This document shows positions 46,614-58,180 of a stretch of DNA of 64,000 nucleotides, piece after piece. This DNA comes from Lonicera japonica (taxonomy: Eukaryota; Streptophyta; Magnoliopsida; Dipsacales; Caprifoliaceae): NCBI GenBank assembly GCA_021464415.1, contig CM038471.1, forward strand, positions 17,460,422-17,524,421, written 5' to 3'. A program made the position numbers and the translations under genes. How positions within the stretch are numbered: position 1 is the stretch's first letter; the number at the start of each line of letters is the position of its first letter. The notes under the pieces are model-generated. The model did no database searches, was not told the DNA's origin, and saw nothing but the letters and a program-made list of their open reading frames with translations.

Positions 46614-47768
46614 TTGCAACGAAAGGTTTTCATTTCAAATGGACTTTACACCAAAGCGATTGCGCGTAGAAAGAAACATAGAGATCAATTACCAATGAAA
46701 AAGTTTGGTTCCATAAACCCTGATTTGGGGTGGGGTTTTTGGAACTACTACCGAGGGAAACAAGGCTCTAGTATAAAGCCCCATCGAAAGTTTGCTATTG
46801 TGCCTCTCACTTGTGTCATTCATCTTCTTCCTCTTACTCAGATTTTTTGGATTATTGCTATTGTGCTTCAAATTTTAGGAGAAATTGTTAAGTTATACGT
46901 TCCCTCCTGGATTCCATCTCGTGTGAGGGACTTTAGTTCTATAGACGGAGACAAAGAGCAAATTGATGTTATCGAAGCTTTGTACAAGAAAGTCATAAAT
47001 TTGTCTATGAAAGTCACAGAGTAAAGCATGACACATACATATATTTTTGGGGGAGTTATTATAAACAAATCTGGATTAATAGCTACCAATGGCAAAAGGT
47101 TAATTAAGATATGTAAGCGATTTAGGTTTATTTTGGGGTTGAAAACCAACATTAGATACAAGGCTGGGTGATTGATCGTGATCTCGATTCCAAAATCACA
47201 CTAGTACAACTACTTTTTTATTCACCATTAAATCTTCTATATGCAGAGTTTTTGAAGATGAGAGACATCAGAGTATGGATGAGAGTGCTCAGTATTACTC
47301 ACCATAGTAATCATTTTGTTCTTCTAAAAGGACATATTTTTTATCCTTTACCCAGATTGAACACAGAAATGTGCAGACAGTACGCATGCCTAACATAATA
47401 ATGGAGAAGACAGTGAAAATGAAAGGGACAAAAAAGACAGTGACAAAGAAAGTTACAATGACGAGCGAACTAGTCTATATTACGACTGCTTTGGCGTTCC
47501 TCGTTACATAACAAACTTATTACCACTTATAGAAATTGGTGACTTACATGGTGCTCAGCAACAAACTCCTCAGTGTTTAACCTAAACGGAGAGCTTTTGG
47601 GAATTCATGTATTCACACTTAACCAAATTGATTATGATATTTCCTTGAGGGCTCTTCAATTATTCATTCACACGAGTGAGACAACAGTTCTACAACTAAG
47701 ACGGCTAAGAAATATTTAATATAATGATGATGTTGATATACCCTTATATCTATTTTGTATTTGTACTA
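46614..47768 (+). pseudogene. Trypsin-like peptidase-related pseudogene, right copy
   Basis: The + strand has a 136-codon open frame (46614-47024) reading HRKFAIVPLTCVIHLL, a membrane-like LTQIFWIIAIVLQILGEIV, then DGDKEQIDVIEALYKKVINL. After the stop, homology to the left copy continues in other frames through the 'ggagttattataaa' and 'attggtgacttacatggtgc' regions, and 'gtgtttaacctaaacggagagctttt' equals the VFNLxGELLGI segment. The frame upstream of about 46760 is absent from the left copy. The pair is head to head with about 170 unpaired bases between. A functional product is unlikely. Confidence 0.5.
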
Positions 47769-47811
47769 CGAGTAACCCGTGCCACAGCACAATGGATGTA
47801 AAAAGAGACAT

Positions 47812-48645
47812 GGTAATTAGTATCATACGATACGCGATACGTACCGTACGATACGCAATACCTATGATACGTTTCGAGGGCAAAACGCAATATATCGTTG
47901 TTTGTATCGTGTTTGAGTGTATCGCGCAATACACCCTGCATTTTGTGGTTTTTCAGTGTATCGCGAGATTTGAGAATATCGTACGATATACTTTAAGGTA
48001 CTAAAACGCATATTAGGTTTAAAGTTTTACTTCTTGGTAAATGTTTCTTCAAATCCTTCTTCTTCTCATCCTAGTCGAACCCTTCTTCTCCAAAATCTCC
48101 ACTATCTCACAATCTCCCTTCTTCTTCCTCGCTAGTCCCAACTCGTTTTCAATTGTTCTTTGAAAAGACGAGAATAAGAGAACTAAAAAGAAATCGTTGA
48201 GAGAGGAGTTTGAAAAAGAGATTGACAAGCTAAGGCAGATGTTTAATTGAAACCCAAATTTGATTTTCTCTCTTTTTGTTCCTTTTTTTTTTGTTGTTTA
48301 AGATTGAAAAACCTTACTGGGCCTTTAAAAGTTAACAAGCCCAAATTTCCCTTGGGTTGGGTTTTTTTATGTATTATATTAGTGGTTTGAACTTTGAACA
48401 TGTTTTGTTAATTATAATTATGTTATATATTTAACAAGCCCAAACACTTAACTATATTTTATTTTGTGTTTTGATAAATTGTTAAGATATTTTATTTATA
48501 TTTGGTGTATGTATGCATGCGTTCATGTATAAAAAAAATGTATATTTATGTAAGTATCAAAATCAAAGTGCATTTACGATACGTTGCGATATACGATACT
48601 ATTTTTTGCCAAAACAATACGTTACCGATACACGATATCGATTAC
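47812..48645. mobile_element. Element with CGATACG-rich inverted ends
   Basis: The left end reads 'ggtaattagtatcatacgatacgcgatacg' in part; the right end (48575-48645) read in reverse is 'ggtaatcgatatcgtg...'. Both ends are packed with short alternating GATACG/CGTATC words (47818-48000 and 48570-48645). The middle is ordinary AT-rich sequence. The paired ggtaat termini and similar subterminal repeats fit a hAT- or Mutator-type non-autonomous element. The short ORFs inside come from the repeats and are not genes. Confidence 0.55.
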
Positions 48646-49640
48646 CTTGAAAAGAAGGATTTGAATAAGTTGTAGTGGATCTCATGAAAGCCTTTGATAT
48701 GAACAGCAACATAATGGATAGAGCTTTGCATACCAAATATAAATAAATAAAAAAGTGCGAGCAACTAAATATTTAACCATGGCAAAAAAAGTTCCATCTA
48801 ACATTAAGATGAAGTGCTAAAAATAGCACGAATGCTACTATTAAGAAATCTAAAAAGCCTGAAATATATGTTAGAAATGTATCGAGAAAAAAAAAAATTC
48901 TTTCAACCCAAATTAATAGTCTCATTTTTTTCTTTGAGAAATGATAAATGAATCAAATCTCACAACATAAATTTTAATCTTTAGAACCATCGATTATGTT
49001 AAAAGCAATGTTAAAAATACCCTGTATGAGTCAAAGTGGGAGTGTTAAATTGAGACATATGGACTAACATAACTAATTCAATCTTATTAAAACCCAAAAC
49101 AAATCCACCACTATATTTCTCTTCTAATATGCTATCAAAATCATTCAAAATCAATGTTTTAAAAGGTGAAGGCGTAAGTCTAAGTGTTTGCTTGTGTAAA
49201 GGAGAAGCGTAAACCTTAATGTGCTGAAGCGTAAACCTTTGGTGCAAATTATTTTTATTTTAAAAAAAAAATAATTAATAAAGGCTAAAAAAGGTAAGCA
49301 GAATCAAGTACCGAAACCAAATTATATTATCCCCAAAAGCAAATAACATTCAAATATAACATTTAGCAACTATTAGAGTTTGCTAAATTATATTTTCTCC
49401 ATCTTTCACAAATGTATATTTTGAAAATGGATATTTTTTGCTCATCTTTCTATAAAATAAAACATTTAGCAATAATTAGAGGTTGCTATATTTTATATAC
49501 AAGTATATATACAATATTTACTTATGAAATTGGCAGCCAATTCATAGAATTTGGAATATATAAAATTATTCAATACATGGTATATTGTATTGAGTGTTTC
49601 CAAAATGTACGTATATATAATTACATATATGATATATATA
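48646..49640. other. AT-rich intergenic sequence
   Basis: No gene or named element recognised. 49175-49245 has 'aggcgtaagtctaagtgttt' and 'gaagcgtaaacctt' repeats, possibly an old SINE-like or transposon end. A TA run precedes the MITE at 49648. Confidence 0.4.
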
Positions 49641-49647
49641 TATATAT

Positions 49648-49865
49648 ATATAGAGGAGCATTTTTTGTGCGGATTACTATTCACGGACCACTGGTCCGTG
49701 AACAGTAATCCGCACCAGAAATGCATTAAAGCTTAATGAAAAGTATGCTCTACATCTACCACTTATCAGTCTTCTTGTGGATCTCTCACATCAGAACACT
49801 TAGAGATTAATTGTGTGGATCTCTTGTATCAGAATGAACAGTAATTCGCACCAGAAATGCTCCAT
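49648..49865. mobile_element. MITE with GAGCAT inverted ends, in TA repeats
   Basis: The left end 'gagcattttttgtgcggatt' is matched by the right end read in reverse 'gagcatttctggtgcgaatt'. Next to the left end lies a long perfect-type palindrome (49656-49722) around 'tcacggaccactggtccgtga'. It is bounded by TA microsatellites on both sides (49628-49645 and 49866-49890). It contains the direct phrases 'gtggatctct...tcagaa' twice. No coding sequence. Confidence 0.65.
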
Positions 49866-49892
49866 ATATACATACATATATATATATATAGA

Positions 49893-50040
49893 GAACGTTT
49901 CACATACGGACCGGTCCGTACGGACCGAGTCCTTTAGTGACGGTTTTCCGTCGCGAATACATTGGGGGTATGTTTTTAGCGACGGAAAACCGTCGCTAAA
50001 GGTCCCGGTCCGTACGGACCGGTCCGCATGTGAAAATTTC
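49893..50040. mobile_element. Second MITE, near-perfect hairpin, in TA repeats
   Basis: The two halves pair: 'tttcacatacggaccggtcc' with 'ggaccggtccgcatgtgaaa', and 'gtgacggttttccgtcgc' with 'gcgacggaaaaccgtcgc'. The loop is about 'gaatacattgggggtatgttttta'. The motif 'accggtccgtacggaccg' is itself self-complementary, so each arm can fold as well. TA repeats lie outside both ends (to 50061). It is very GC-rich against the surrounding sequence. Confidence 0.75.
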
Positions 50041-50061
50041 CGTATATATATATATATATAT

Positions 50062-50969
50062 AAGTTCATTTTATAAACAATACATAATTTTTTTGTTATA
50101 GATCCAAAGTTTTTTATAAAATCAAACCAAGTACAAACATATAACCAACTCCATCGAGCTGCACAATACTACACCCCAGAACCCAACTACTACATTCTAC
50201 AGCCTCAACTATACATACACTTAACCCGTGCAAAAGAGACATAACAGAATTATAAACTAAAAAAAAAAAGTACAAAATAATCATCATCTTAATTTTGATT
50301 TCTCTGTTTTGTTTCCTCACTTCAACTTTGTTATTATAAAAATGGCACTATTGAACACTCCATAAAAAATCCCTCAATTTTATATTGATGATCTCTCTTC
50401 AACTTAGGTATTCTACTTCTTTTTTTAAAGAAAGAAAATTAACTTCAACCTAACCTAATAAAAGGTGAAGGACGGCAAAAGATTCAAAACAAATTCAAAA
50501 CTTTGAGACAAAAAAAAATATATACATATCAAGCGCAGAGACATGAACAGAGAAGATATTTGAGTACCTTGTGGTTGTGTTTTTAGAGTAGAGATGGAGG
50601 TAGAGGCGGTGCCAGGGGTTGGATCGATGTATGATCGACTCACTCTTTTGGGGCGGCGGTGGATCGAGGTCATGGCGGTGCGCATATGCATGATAGGTTT
50701 CGGCCATGGGTACACCCTCAATGTAAGATTATTTCCAGCTATTCAATCTCAGCTGCCTGGCTTTAGAGAGAATTAGAGAAAGTTAAGAAGGAGTAGAGAG
50801 AGAGAGAGAGAATGGAAAGTAGAGTGTATAGGGAAGACAAATGAGTGGCTAGGAATGTCTAAAATTTTGGACAGTGGAGTTGATCTTTCATTTGGGCGGG
50901 ATATTTAAAGGGTTTCAAAAATCACCCTACTTTGTTATTAAAGATAGATAAGATAGGTAAGATATGTAC
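50062..50969. other. Intergenic sequence
   Basis: An 88-codon frame on the - strand (50721-50455) and a 60-codon frame on the + strand overlap in a GC-richer patch (50590-50720). Neither is recognised. GA repeats lie at about 50794-50812. No gene is supported. Confidence 0.35.
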
Positions 50970-51990
50970 ATATTTTTTCATTTTAGGCTATTTATGGCAT
51001 AAAAATTGAAAGTATAGTATAAAATTATACATTAATCTAATAATTTTAAGAAAGCTGCACCGCAAAATTGTAAAAATACTCCTAGATGACTCATGTTATA
51101 CGGTAGTTAGCAATAAAATACGAGATGTAATATGATGAATCAGAAGCAATTATCCGTGGTTGTCCTTGTTGGGAAAATGATTTTAAGGCTTTGTTTGGGA
51201 TGAAACTTCAATTAAATTCCTTGAAAATAGGAGTCAAGTCCAATTCCATCCAAACAGGGCCTTAAATAAGGACTCATTTTGACTTAATCCTGAACCTATG
51301 CCGAAATTTTTCTCTCCAAACCACATTAAATATATAGAGTGGCTCTTTGCAATTAACACAAACAACAATGTGTGTCTAGAAAGAGAGAGATTCGTATGTG
51401 TTTCTAGAGAGAGAGACGGATCTGTGCAATTCTAGAGAGATAAACTGGTGGGTTGAACGCCTTAATAATTTTTTTAATCTACTATGTATTCCACAACTTT
51501 TTATCCACCATTAGGTCATTTTGATAATAAGACAAAAAATATAACAAAATTAATTTGTGAGAATATAGAAAATTAATTGAGAAATACAGTGAGTTCATGA
51601 CTAGTTGTTCTCCATTATTTTTTATTTTTTCAAGAAAAAAAAAGTTTCACTATAACTAAAGAAAATATTTCCACACAAAAAACAAGAATATAAAATATAA
51701 TATTACTTATTTTTCACCTTCCGACAATAATAAATTAACTTTTTTATTATTTTTTATTTTATTATCAAAGAGAGTGTTAAACGTATACATACATCTAGAT
51801 ATATAGATAGAGATATTTCACTACGATTTGGAAATCACAAAAGGAAAAGGGAAAGAGTAACGCAAAATAAGATGAAAATCTAACCTTATTTATGGAAAGA
51901 ATGAAGATGGCCGGAGATGAATGTGTGTGAGCTAGTGCAGCTGGGTCGGCGTCGGGTTTTTCATCTTTGAAAAAGGTTGAAGAGTGAGAG
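50970..51990. repeat. Dispersed block, copy B (lacks the inner insertion)
   Basis: Matches copy A in two parts, 50976-51310 to 43536-43890 and 51500-51985 to 44690-45230, in the same order and orientation. The stretch between is continuous here, while copy A holds the extra element, so B resembles the empty site. The 'atgaagatggccggag' motif is at about 51899. Confidence 0.7.
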
Positions 51991-52364
51991 AGAGATTTTA
52001 TTATATGGGTAGGAAGATCTTCTCCTGCCTCCATTGGACAGTTTCAATCCTTCCCATTCCCCTTGATTTTCTCCTCACCTCCTCTGTTTTCAGCGGCCGC
52101 TATGGCTGGGAGATCTCCGACGACGGATCCATTCACTGGAGCTTGAGATAATGGTTCAACCACGGACGAGAGATCCCCTTCTTCTTTCTTTCTTGGAGAG
52201 AGAAATGAGATAAATGAGAGTGTCACGGTTATATGTTTTTTCTTCTTTTTTTTTTGTACGAGCCAAATACACTCGTATGGTCTATACGAATATATTTGAT
52301 CTGTATTAGTAAAATTTAGACATTTAGTTAGTTTACTTTCTCTCTACTATATTTAGGTGTGACT
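51991..52364. other. Intergenic sequence
   Basis: Contains a 60-codon - strand frame (52226-52044) with a charged sequence that I do not recognise. No gene is supported. Confidence 0.35.
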
Positions 52365-54997
52365 TTGGTACAATACCGTATCATACTAAGTTTACTGTGT
52401 ATTATACTAAAAATTTGGTATGCCAAAATTCGTTACCCATACCAAATCTTTAGTATACCAAAGTTCGGTATAACGAAATATTGGTATGGTACGGTATGTT
52501 ACAATACATTACCAAAAAATCAATCAATAAAATAAAATTGAAAGTGGACGACCAAAAGTAAACATTTTTTACTAAAATAAAATAATTAAGTTATTTTTAG
52601 TTACTTTTAATTAAGTTTTTGCAATCAATTATTCCAAAAATACTAAACTATGTATAAATATTATTACATTATAAATTATAATCAACACATACACATCTAT
52701 CAAATACTTGAAAGTCGAATGATTAAAGATTAACATGATTAAAAAATAAAAATAAATATTTGATATTTAAAGTTTAATAGGATAAGCCTTTGATTAATTA
52801 AAGGTAACTGAATGATATGTGGATATATTATTTAAATCGCTAATTCATCATTATAACTGTATAGAATATAGCAAAAACAAAAAGAAAGAATATGAAAGAG
52901 AGAGATGGGAAATTAACCTCCAACGGATTGAAATAGATTGGGTAGAATTGGAAAGAGCGAGGGTAGATAAAATGTTTCAAATTAGATATTGTGTATGAAA
53001 GTGATAGAGTGGTAATGCTGCATAAGTATTTGACGGTTTTAGATTTAAAGAGAAGAATAGAGAAAAAAGTGTAAAAGAGAGAGAAGGAGCACCGTATTTA
53101 TGAGTGAGACAATAAAACTTTAAGATAGTATGATGATAAGCACCTAAAAATGTTGCTTATAATTTCTCAAATGCCTAACTTTAAGTGTCGAAAATTGCAT
53201 TATGTTATCTAATGTTGACATTTAGTTGTTTTGCAGGTCCTAGTCTCAATTGATGTAATTAAATGCTTAACTTTGTTGAATATATGAGACAGAACACCTA
53301 AAGTGGTTTAGATAGTTTTAAAAGCATGACTTTTTGCTCGGAACTCCGAATCATGTGTTTCTTGAGCCCAAAATCAAGAGAATTTCAAGAGATACAACTT
53401 TTCAGTTCACCACTTTTTCAAATTCAGCCATATTCAGATCCGAAATTGCATTATAAAATTCTGGCAGCAAAAGAAACAAAAGAGAGAAAATATTCCAAAA
53501 GTGTGTGGTGCCCACTCTCATGTTTTAATTACTCAACCCATAACTCAACATTCCACTTCCTAGACAATTTCTATAATATTCTCTTACACACTCTACTCTC
53601 CCTCACCCCATTGTCTACCTTCATGATTATGTTTCTCTCCCATTTTCTCCCATATATTGATTTATATTTGACCAAGAGACCATACCATAGTTTTTGAAGA
53701 AAAGAGGAGAGCTAGGAGAAAGAGAGCTTATTGTAGAGAGAGAAAATATTTTAGTACTACATATTTTTCTTCTTCTTGTATTATTGTTTCATTCGTTGAA
53801 GAAGACAATATTGTAGAGTGTTGAGAGAAATTCTTTTACTCACATATTTGGAGATATTTAAGGAGCTATTTTATTATTTGTTTTGTTCTTCTATCTTTAT
53901 AGAAAGCTAATCTCCCTTTCAAGGGAATAGATGAAGCATTATTTTTATTTGTGATTTAGAATTTTATAATATTGAATAAATATACTCATTTGTGATTTTT
54001 CTTAAATAAGATCTTTTGATTACTCTACACACCATAGGTAATCCCATTTTGATTTTAATACTTGACTTAAGAGATGAGTTACATACCATAGAATTTTTTT
54101 AAGTTCATTTTATTTTTCAAATTTATCTTCTAGTTCTTGAGTGTTAATATGAGTGGGTGACAACCTTATATTATTATTATTTTTAAAAGAAGAAAATATA
54201 GATCTTGAAAGGAAAAATCTCTTATAAACAAATAAATTGTCAAATACTATTTTATTAGTTTTTGGATTCACTCTACATACCATAGGTGATTCCATTTAAT
54301 CAAACTAGTATATAATTTATTTTGGGTATATATGTACAATAATATATTATTCTAAATCCATTGATAATTTGGTGGTGGATTCTTAACTCTTGAAATCCCT
54401 ACACTTTATTTTTTCAAAACAACTTTTTTCACTTTTATTACATTTTATTAGTATTAAAATTATTCTTAAGAAAAGTAAGCATTTTTCAAAGATAAAAAAT
54501 GATTTTTATTCTAAATCTATTATTTTCTCAATTTTGTTTTCATTGATTCCTAAAGAACTCTCGTAGATCTGACCCCTTACTACTACTATCTACGTTACTA
54601 ATATATTTGATAGGTACATAAAGATTTTTGATCAAGTTATTTTTAGCGACGAAGATAGCTCCCTATCACGTGAATGTGAAAACTTGATTAGCTCAATTTG
54701 AACTCTTGATCTAAATGTTATTGGTAAATGTTGTGATATATTAATATTATTTTGGTATTTGGTATTAAAATCTAAACAAAATTCTATTTGGTATTAATGG
54801 TACAATTGGTATGGTATGTACCAAAATTTTGGTATAATACATTATACTATCGGTATTGAATTTCAGTATCAGTACCGTACCATATTATTTCGATACGATA
54901 CAATATTAATCGGTATTGTATTATTATCAAAATTCGGTACGTTTGGTAATAGTACGAGTTGATATAGTAATAATGGTATAAAAATTCACCCCTAATT
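52365..54997. mobile_element. hAT-like element split by a solo LTR
   Basis: The left end near 52356-52375 is 'taggtgtgactttggtac'. The right end read in reverse from about 54997 is 'taggggtgaatttttata'. Both ends continue into many short GGTAT/ATACC words (52365-52515; 54740-54975), a subterminal repeat pattern typical of hAT elements with TAGGGGTG ends. The middle (52516-53133 and 54669-54740) has no recognisable transposase, so it is non-autonomous. The solo LTR 53134-54668 inserted later. The limits are approximate. Confidence 0.55.
53134..54668 (+). mobile_element. Athila-like solo LTR (1.5 kb)
   Basis: Begins TGATAAGCACC and ends CCCTATCA. Its first 0.63 kb matches 32365-33000 and its last 0.18 kb matches 38049-38234, so it is the full LTR of the rearranged element's family. 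No internal gag or pol is present. The flanking five bases TATGA and CGTGA share three positions, a weak target duplication. It makes clear how much of the LTR is missing in the rearranged copy. Confidence 0.75.
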
Positions 54998-55439
54998 ATA
55001 TTAGCATAAATTTATCTATTAAAATTTGTCCGTTGTAATATTAGATTTATTAGATTTATTAATTTACTATACCATACCTTTTTTTTCTTTTTCTTTTTTC
55101 TTTTTTTATGACAAGAAACCTCTCTATCCACAATCAATTAAACTCCGTCTCGACGAACACACCCCAATACCTACCAAAGAATTGAATCAAGATTTATGTT
55201 TTCGCGGGCATCGATGTATACTCTTAGAAAGATGAAAAAAAATCTATTACGCCTATCGAGGAAAAGAGAGAGACGGAATTTTTTTGAATATATATATAGC
55301 TTCATAGATGCAGTGCACCGTAAATTTCTCAATTTGGTGTCTCACTTTATTCTTTTTACATCTAAGTAGCCAAAAGCATCCGTACAATTCTTAGGTCAAA
55401 AAAGCTTAAGCTCATACTTGGACGCAGATCTCGAGACCA
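54998..55439. other. Intergenic sequence
   Basis: A 69-codon open frame (55026-55235) with a poly-Ser/Phe start is not recognised. No gene is supported. Confidence 0.35.
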
Positions 55440-56300
55440 TCCTCTATTCTATATTCCAAAATAATATATTTTACTAAATTTTTAAAATATATATATATAA
55501 AAATTTAATAATTAAAAATACACATAATACAGTGTACTTTAGTTTTGTGCTATTGAATGAGTTTTATACAAATATTAAAATGTCACATTAAAATTAAAAC
55601 ATTCACACTAATAAAATATGAATGATAAACTCTCATATACTAATAATTTTATCTACACTAAAAATGACATAACTTAAAATAAAAAAATAATAATATTTAA
55701 AAATTAAAATTTTCTAATCAAGATCAATTAAACAAAATTCATCACGACTGGAGTTGTATACAAAAAATTAAGAAAAATTATTGAGTAACATTTAAAAATA
55801 TACTTTGTATGTTCATATATTATCGATCATCTTAATATGTTATTTTTTGGAGTGTTCACAGTATATTAATTCAATTTTTGGATTATTTTCACAATGGTTT
55901 TGAATTTTATTTGTTTCAAAATTATTTTTCCACAAGCAAAATAAGATAAAAAAAAATATAATTAAAAAAATTCTTTAAAAAATTAAAAACAAGTCAGTCC
56001 AAAATGAGTAGGATTTTGTTGACCATCTTCTAAAGAGGGTCATGGTGACCTTTGCATTTGATTAATATGTACAATAAAATAATAATAAAATAGTTATGGT
56101 GAACCACACGCTTTTTATTGTATCAACCAATTAAATGCAAAGGTCTCCGTGATCCTCTTTAAAGAAGGTGAACAAAATCGTACTCGTCCAAAATAAAGTG
56201 ATTAGAAAATTTCACACGTTACTTTTTTTTAATTATATTATTAAATCTTATTTATTTTACAATGTCAGATGGCACGAATATGCTTTAATATACGTATAAT
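55440..56300. mobile_element. Repeated AT-rich element, copy 2
   Basis: 55480-55830 matches 44140-44470 and 62990-63320 ('gatgagttttatac', 'gataaactctcata', 'aaaatgacataacttaaaat', 'agaaaaattattgagtaacattt'). The end near 56268 reads 'agatggcacgaatatg', like copy 1. It carries an extra inner piece (about 55930-56220) bounded by inverted 'gaccatcttctaaagagggtcatggtgacctttgcattt' and its partner at 56140-56180, a smaller MITE. Confidence 0.5.
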
Positions 56301-56359
56301 AAAAACCATAAATTGTGATTAATTATGTAGCTATAATCCACAAGATTTTATTAAATGTG

Positions 56360-56620
56360 TATATACTTTTTTAGTTTAAACTATTTACGGTGTAAAAATT
56401 AAATGTGTAATATAAAATTAAATATTAATCTACTAATTTGAAGAAAGTTGCATCACAAAATTGTAAATTTACTTCTAAGGAGTCTAGTCCTTGAGAATAG
56501 GAGTCAAGTCCAATTACATCCAAACAGAGTCTTAAACCCTTTGTTAATATAAGGACTCATTTTGACTTAATCCTGAACCTATGCCCAAATTTTATCTCTC
56601 CAATTCTATCCAAGCAAGTC
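56360..56620. repeat. Dispersed block, copy C, first part
   Basis: 56370-56480 and 56490-56600 match copy A 43540-43650 and 43780-43885 with one deletion between. The shared text is 'ttgagaataggagtcaagtcc' and 'ctcattttgacttaatcctg'. The other end of the block is found at 58060-58180, after about 1.4 kb of other sequence. Confidence 0.65.
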
Positions 56621-56778
56621 TTTGGACGACACGTCACATGTTGCCTCAAGCCACTTAGCAGCACCTAATTGCCTCCCCTTGGAACGACCCTGTCACCCCA
56701 TACAAAATTCAAACTTTATCTGTTGCTCGAAGTGTGTCAGGTTGGGTCAATTTGGGGTGATGCATTATGTGTTCTTTA

Positions 56779-56999
56779 GGATGTATTTGACGCATAGAAT
56801 AAAAGGGCGAGATAAGATATCTCATATTTGGTGTTAGTCGGAATTAAATATTGGTTGAATTATTTAACTGACTAAAGTTTCTTATTCTACAAAGAGATTG
56901 ATTAACGTATCCCACGCAGAATGTAGGATTGTTTTGTCCTATTTGAACGAGATTAAATAATTCTATTCGACTATTTAATCCAACGAGTCAAACATACCC
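56779..56999. mobile_element. Tourist-like MITE (PIF/Harbinger type)
   Basis: 221 bases. Ends GGATGTATTTGAC and, in reverse, GGGTATGTTTGAC. Flanked by a perfect 3-bp duplication TTA (56776-56778, 57000-57002). Inside, 'ggttgaattatttaac' type segments are partly self-complementary. A 3-bp TTA/TAA duplication with GG...TTTG ends is the standard Tourist signature. Confidence 0.8.
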
Positions 57000-57002
57000 T
57001 TA

Positions 57003-58059
57003 GTGTAAAAAATTGTTGATTGCTTATTTTAGCTTACTTTTAAAATTGTTGATTGCTAATTTTAACTTAATGTGTCCGCAAAATTTATACGTATGTATCC
57101 ACAATTAATGGATGTCTATGTATTCCACCGGCCAATTTTGAATTTTTTTATAAATCTATATATAAAGTTGTGGTACAAGGCTATCCGATCTCTATGTAGC
57201 TAGTAAAAATTGTATGTATTATATATATACTCACTAGTTAATAGTGGTAAATGATATTAAGATTCTACAAATGTATTTTAATATTTTAAGATTATTTTTA
57301 GTGACAAAGTTCATATAAAATATTAGTAAAGATGATTTTTGAGTGCTTATGTGTTTTTGCATAGTATTAATATCATTTCTATAACTATTTATTTTATTCT
57401 CATTCCCATAAGATTTACGATATATTTAAGGAGTTTATTGACTTAATTCATGGTATATTAAAGGAGTATATTGATTTAACTCTCAAGGTTAATAGTCATG
57501 TTGGAGTAAACTTCTAAATATAATTTTTATTAGACATAACTTTCTATTTTTTGACACTGCCCATATCTGTTTAAAAAATATTTTTTGGACGATTTTGCCC
57601 CTCCCCTCCCATCATCTTCTCCCCACTTCTTTTTCTTCAAGAAAAAATCCTAAACCCATATGGCCCTGTTAGGTGGTGGTTGTTTTTTCAAAATTTTAAA
57701 ACTCAACTCAAAATCAACTTTATTTTTACACACCCCAAAATTTATTTCACTTTACTTTGTCTCTCTAAAAAAACTTTTAAAATACCATAACTTTAAATCC
57801 AAAAATCACAATTAGATAAAAAATATATATTTGAAACTACTCGTCGAGATCTATAAAATAAGATCCATTATGGCTATTTTTTGAAACTTTTTTACGAGAT
57901 TTTTTAGTTAGTTGAAAATACTCAAATAAAAACCAAATTCATTTTTTAATATACTTCCAAATTCTACCAAATACCAAATTTTAAAAAATCAACTCAAAAC
58001 ATCAACCAAACATCACCATATTATTCCAAGATCTTTCCCTCTCTAAATTTGAACCTAAA
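57003..58059. other. Intergenic sequence
   Basis: No gene. 57655-58020 resembles 58195-58530 in parts ('aactac..tcgagatctataaaataagat'), so a local duplication of about 0.35 kb is present. Neither copy is coding. Confidence 0.45.
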
Positions 58060-58180
58060 TTTAAGTCTAACCTTATGTATGGAAACAATGAAGATGGCCG
58101 GAGAGGAATGTATCTAAGGGCCGCTGGGTCGGCTTTTGCGATGATGATACCAAGCAAGAGAGTTTTTTATTTTTTGAAAA
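58060..58180. repeat. Dispersed block, copy C, second part
   Basis: Matches copy A 45085-45215 and copy B 51866-51985 ('caatgaagatggccggag', 'gatgataccaagca', 'tttgaaaaaggaaaaa'). It retains the 'ataccaagcaa.agag' text that copy B lacks. Confidence 0.65.

Noticed and set aside
47716..48004. Three overlapping ORFs rich in VRYAIRTVRY/IAYRTVRIAYR
   Set aside because: The frames are translations of the GATACG/CGTATC terminal repeats on opposite strands, with no gene context.
49412..50076. Overlapping ORFs on both strands around 49.4-50.1 kb
   Set aside because: They arise from palindromic MITEs and TA repeats, which keep both strands open. The translations are low-complexity YIYIYI runs.
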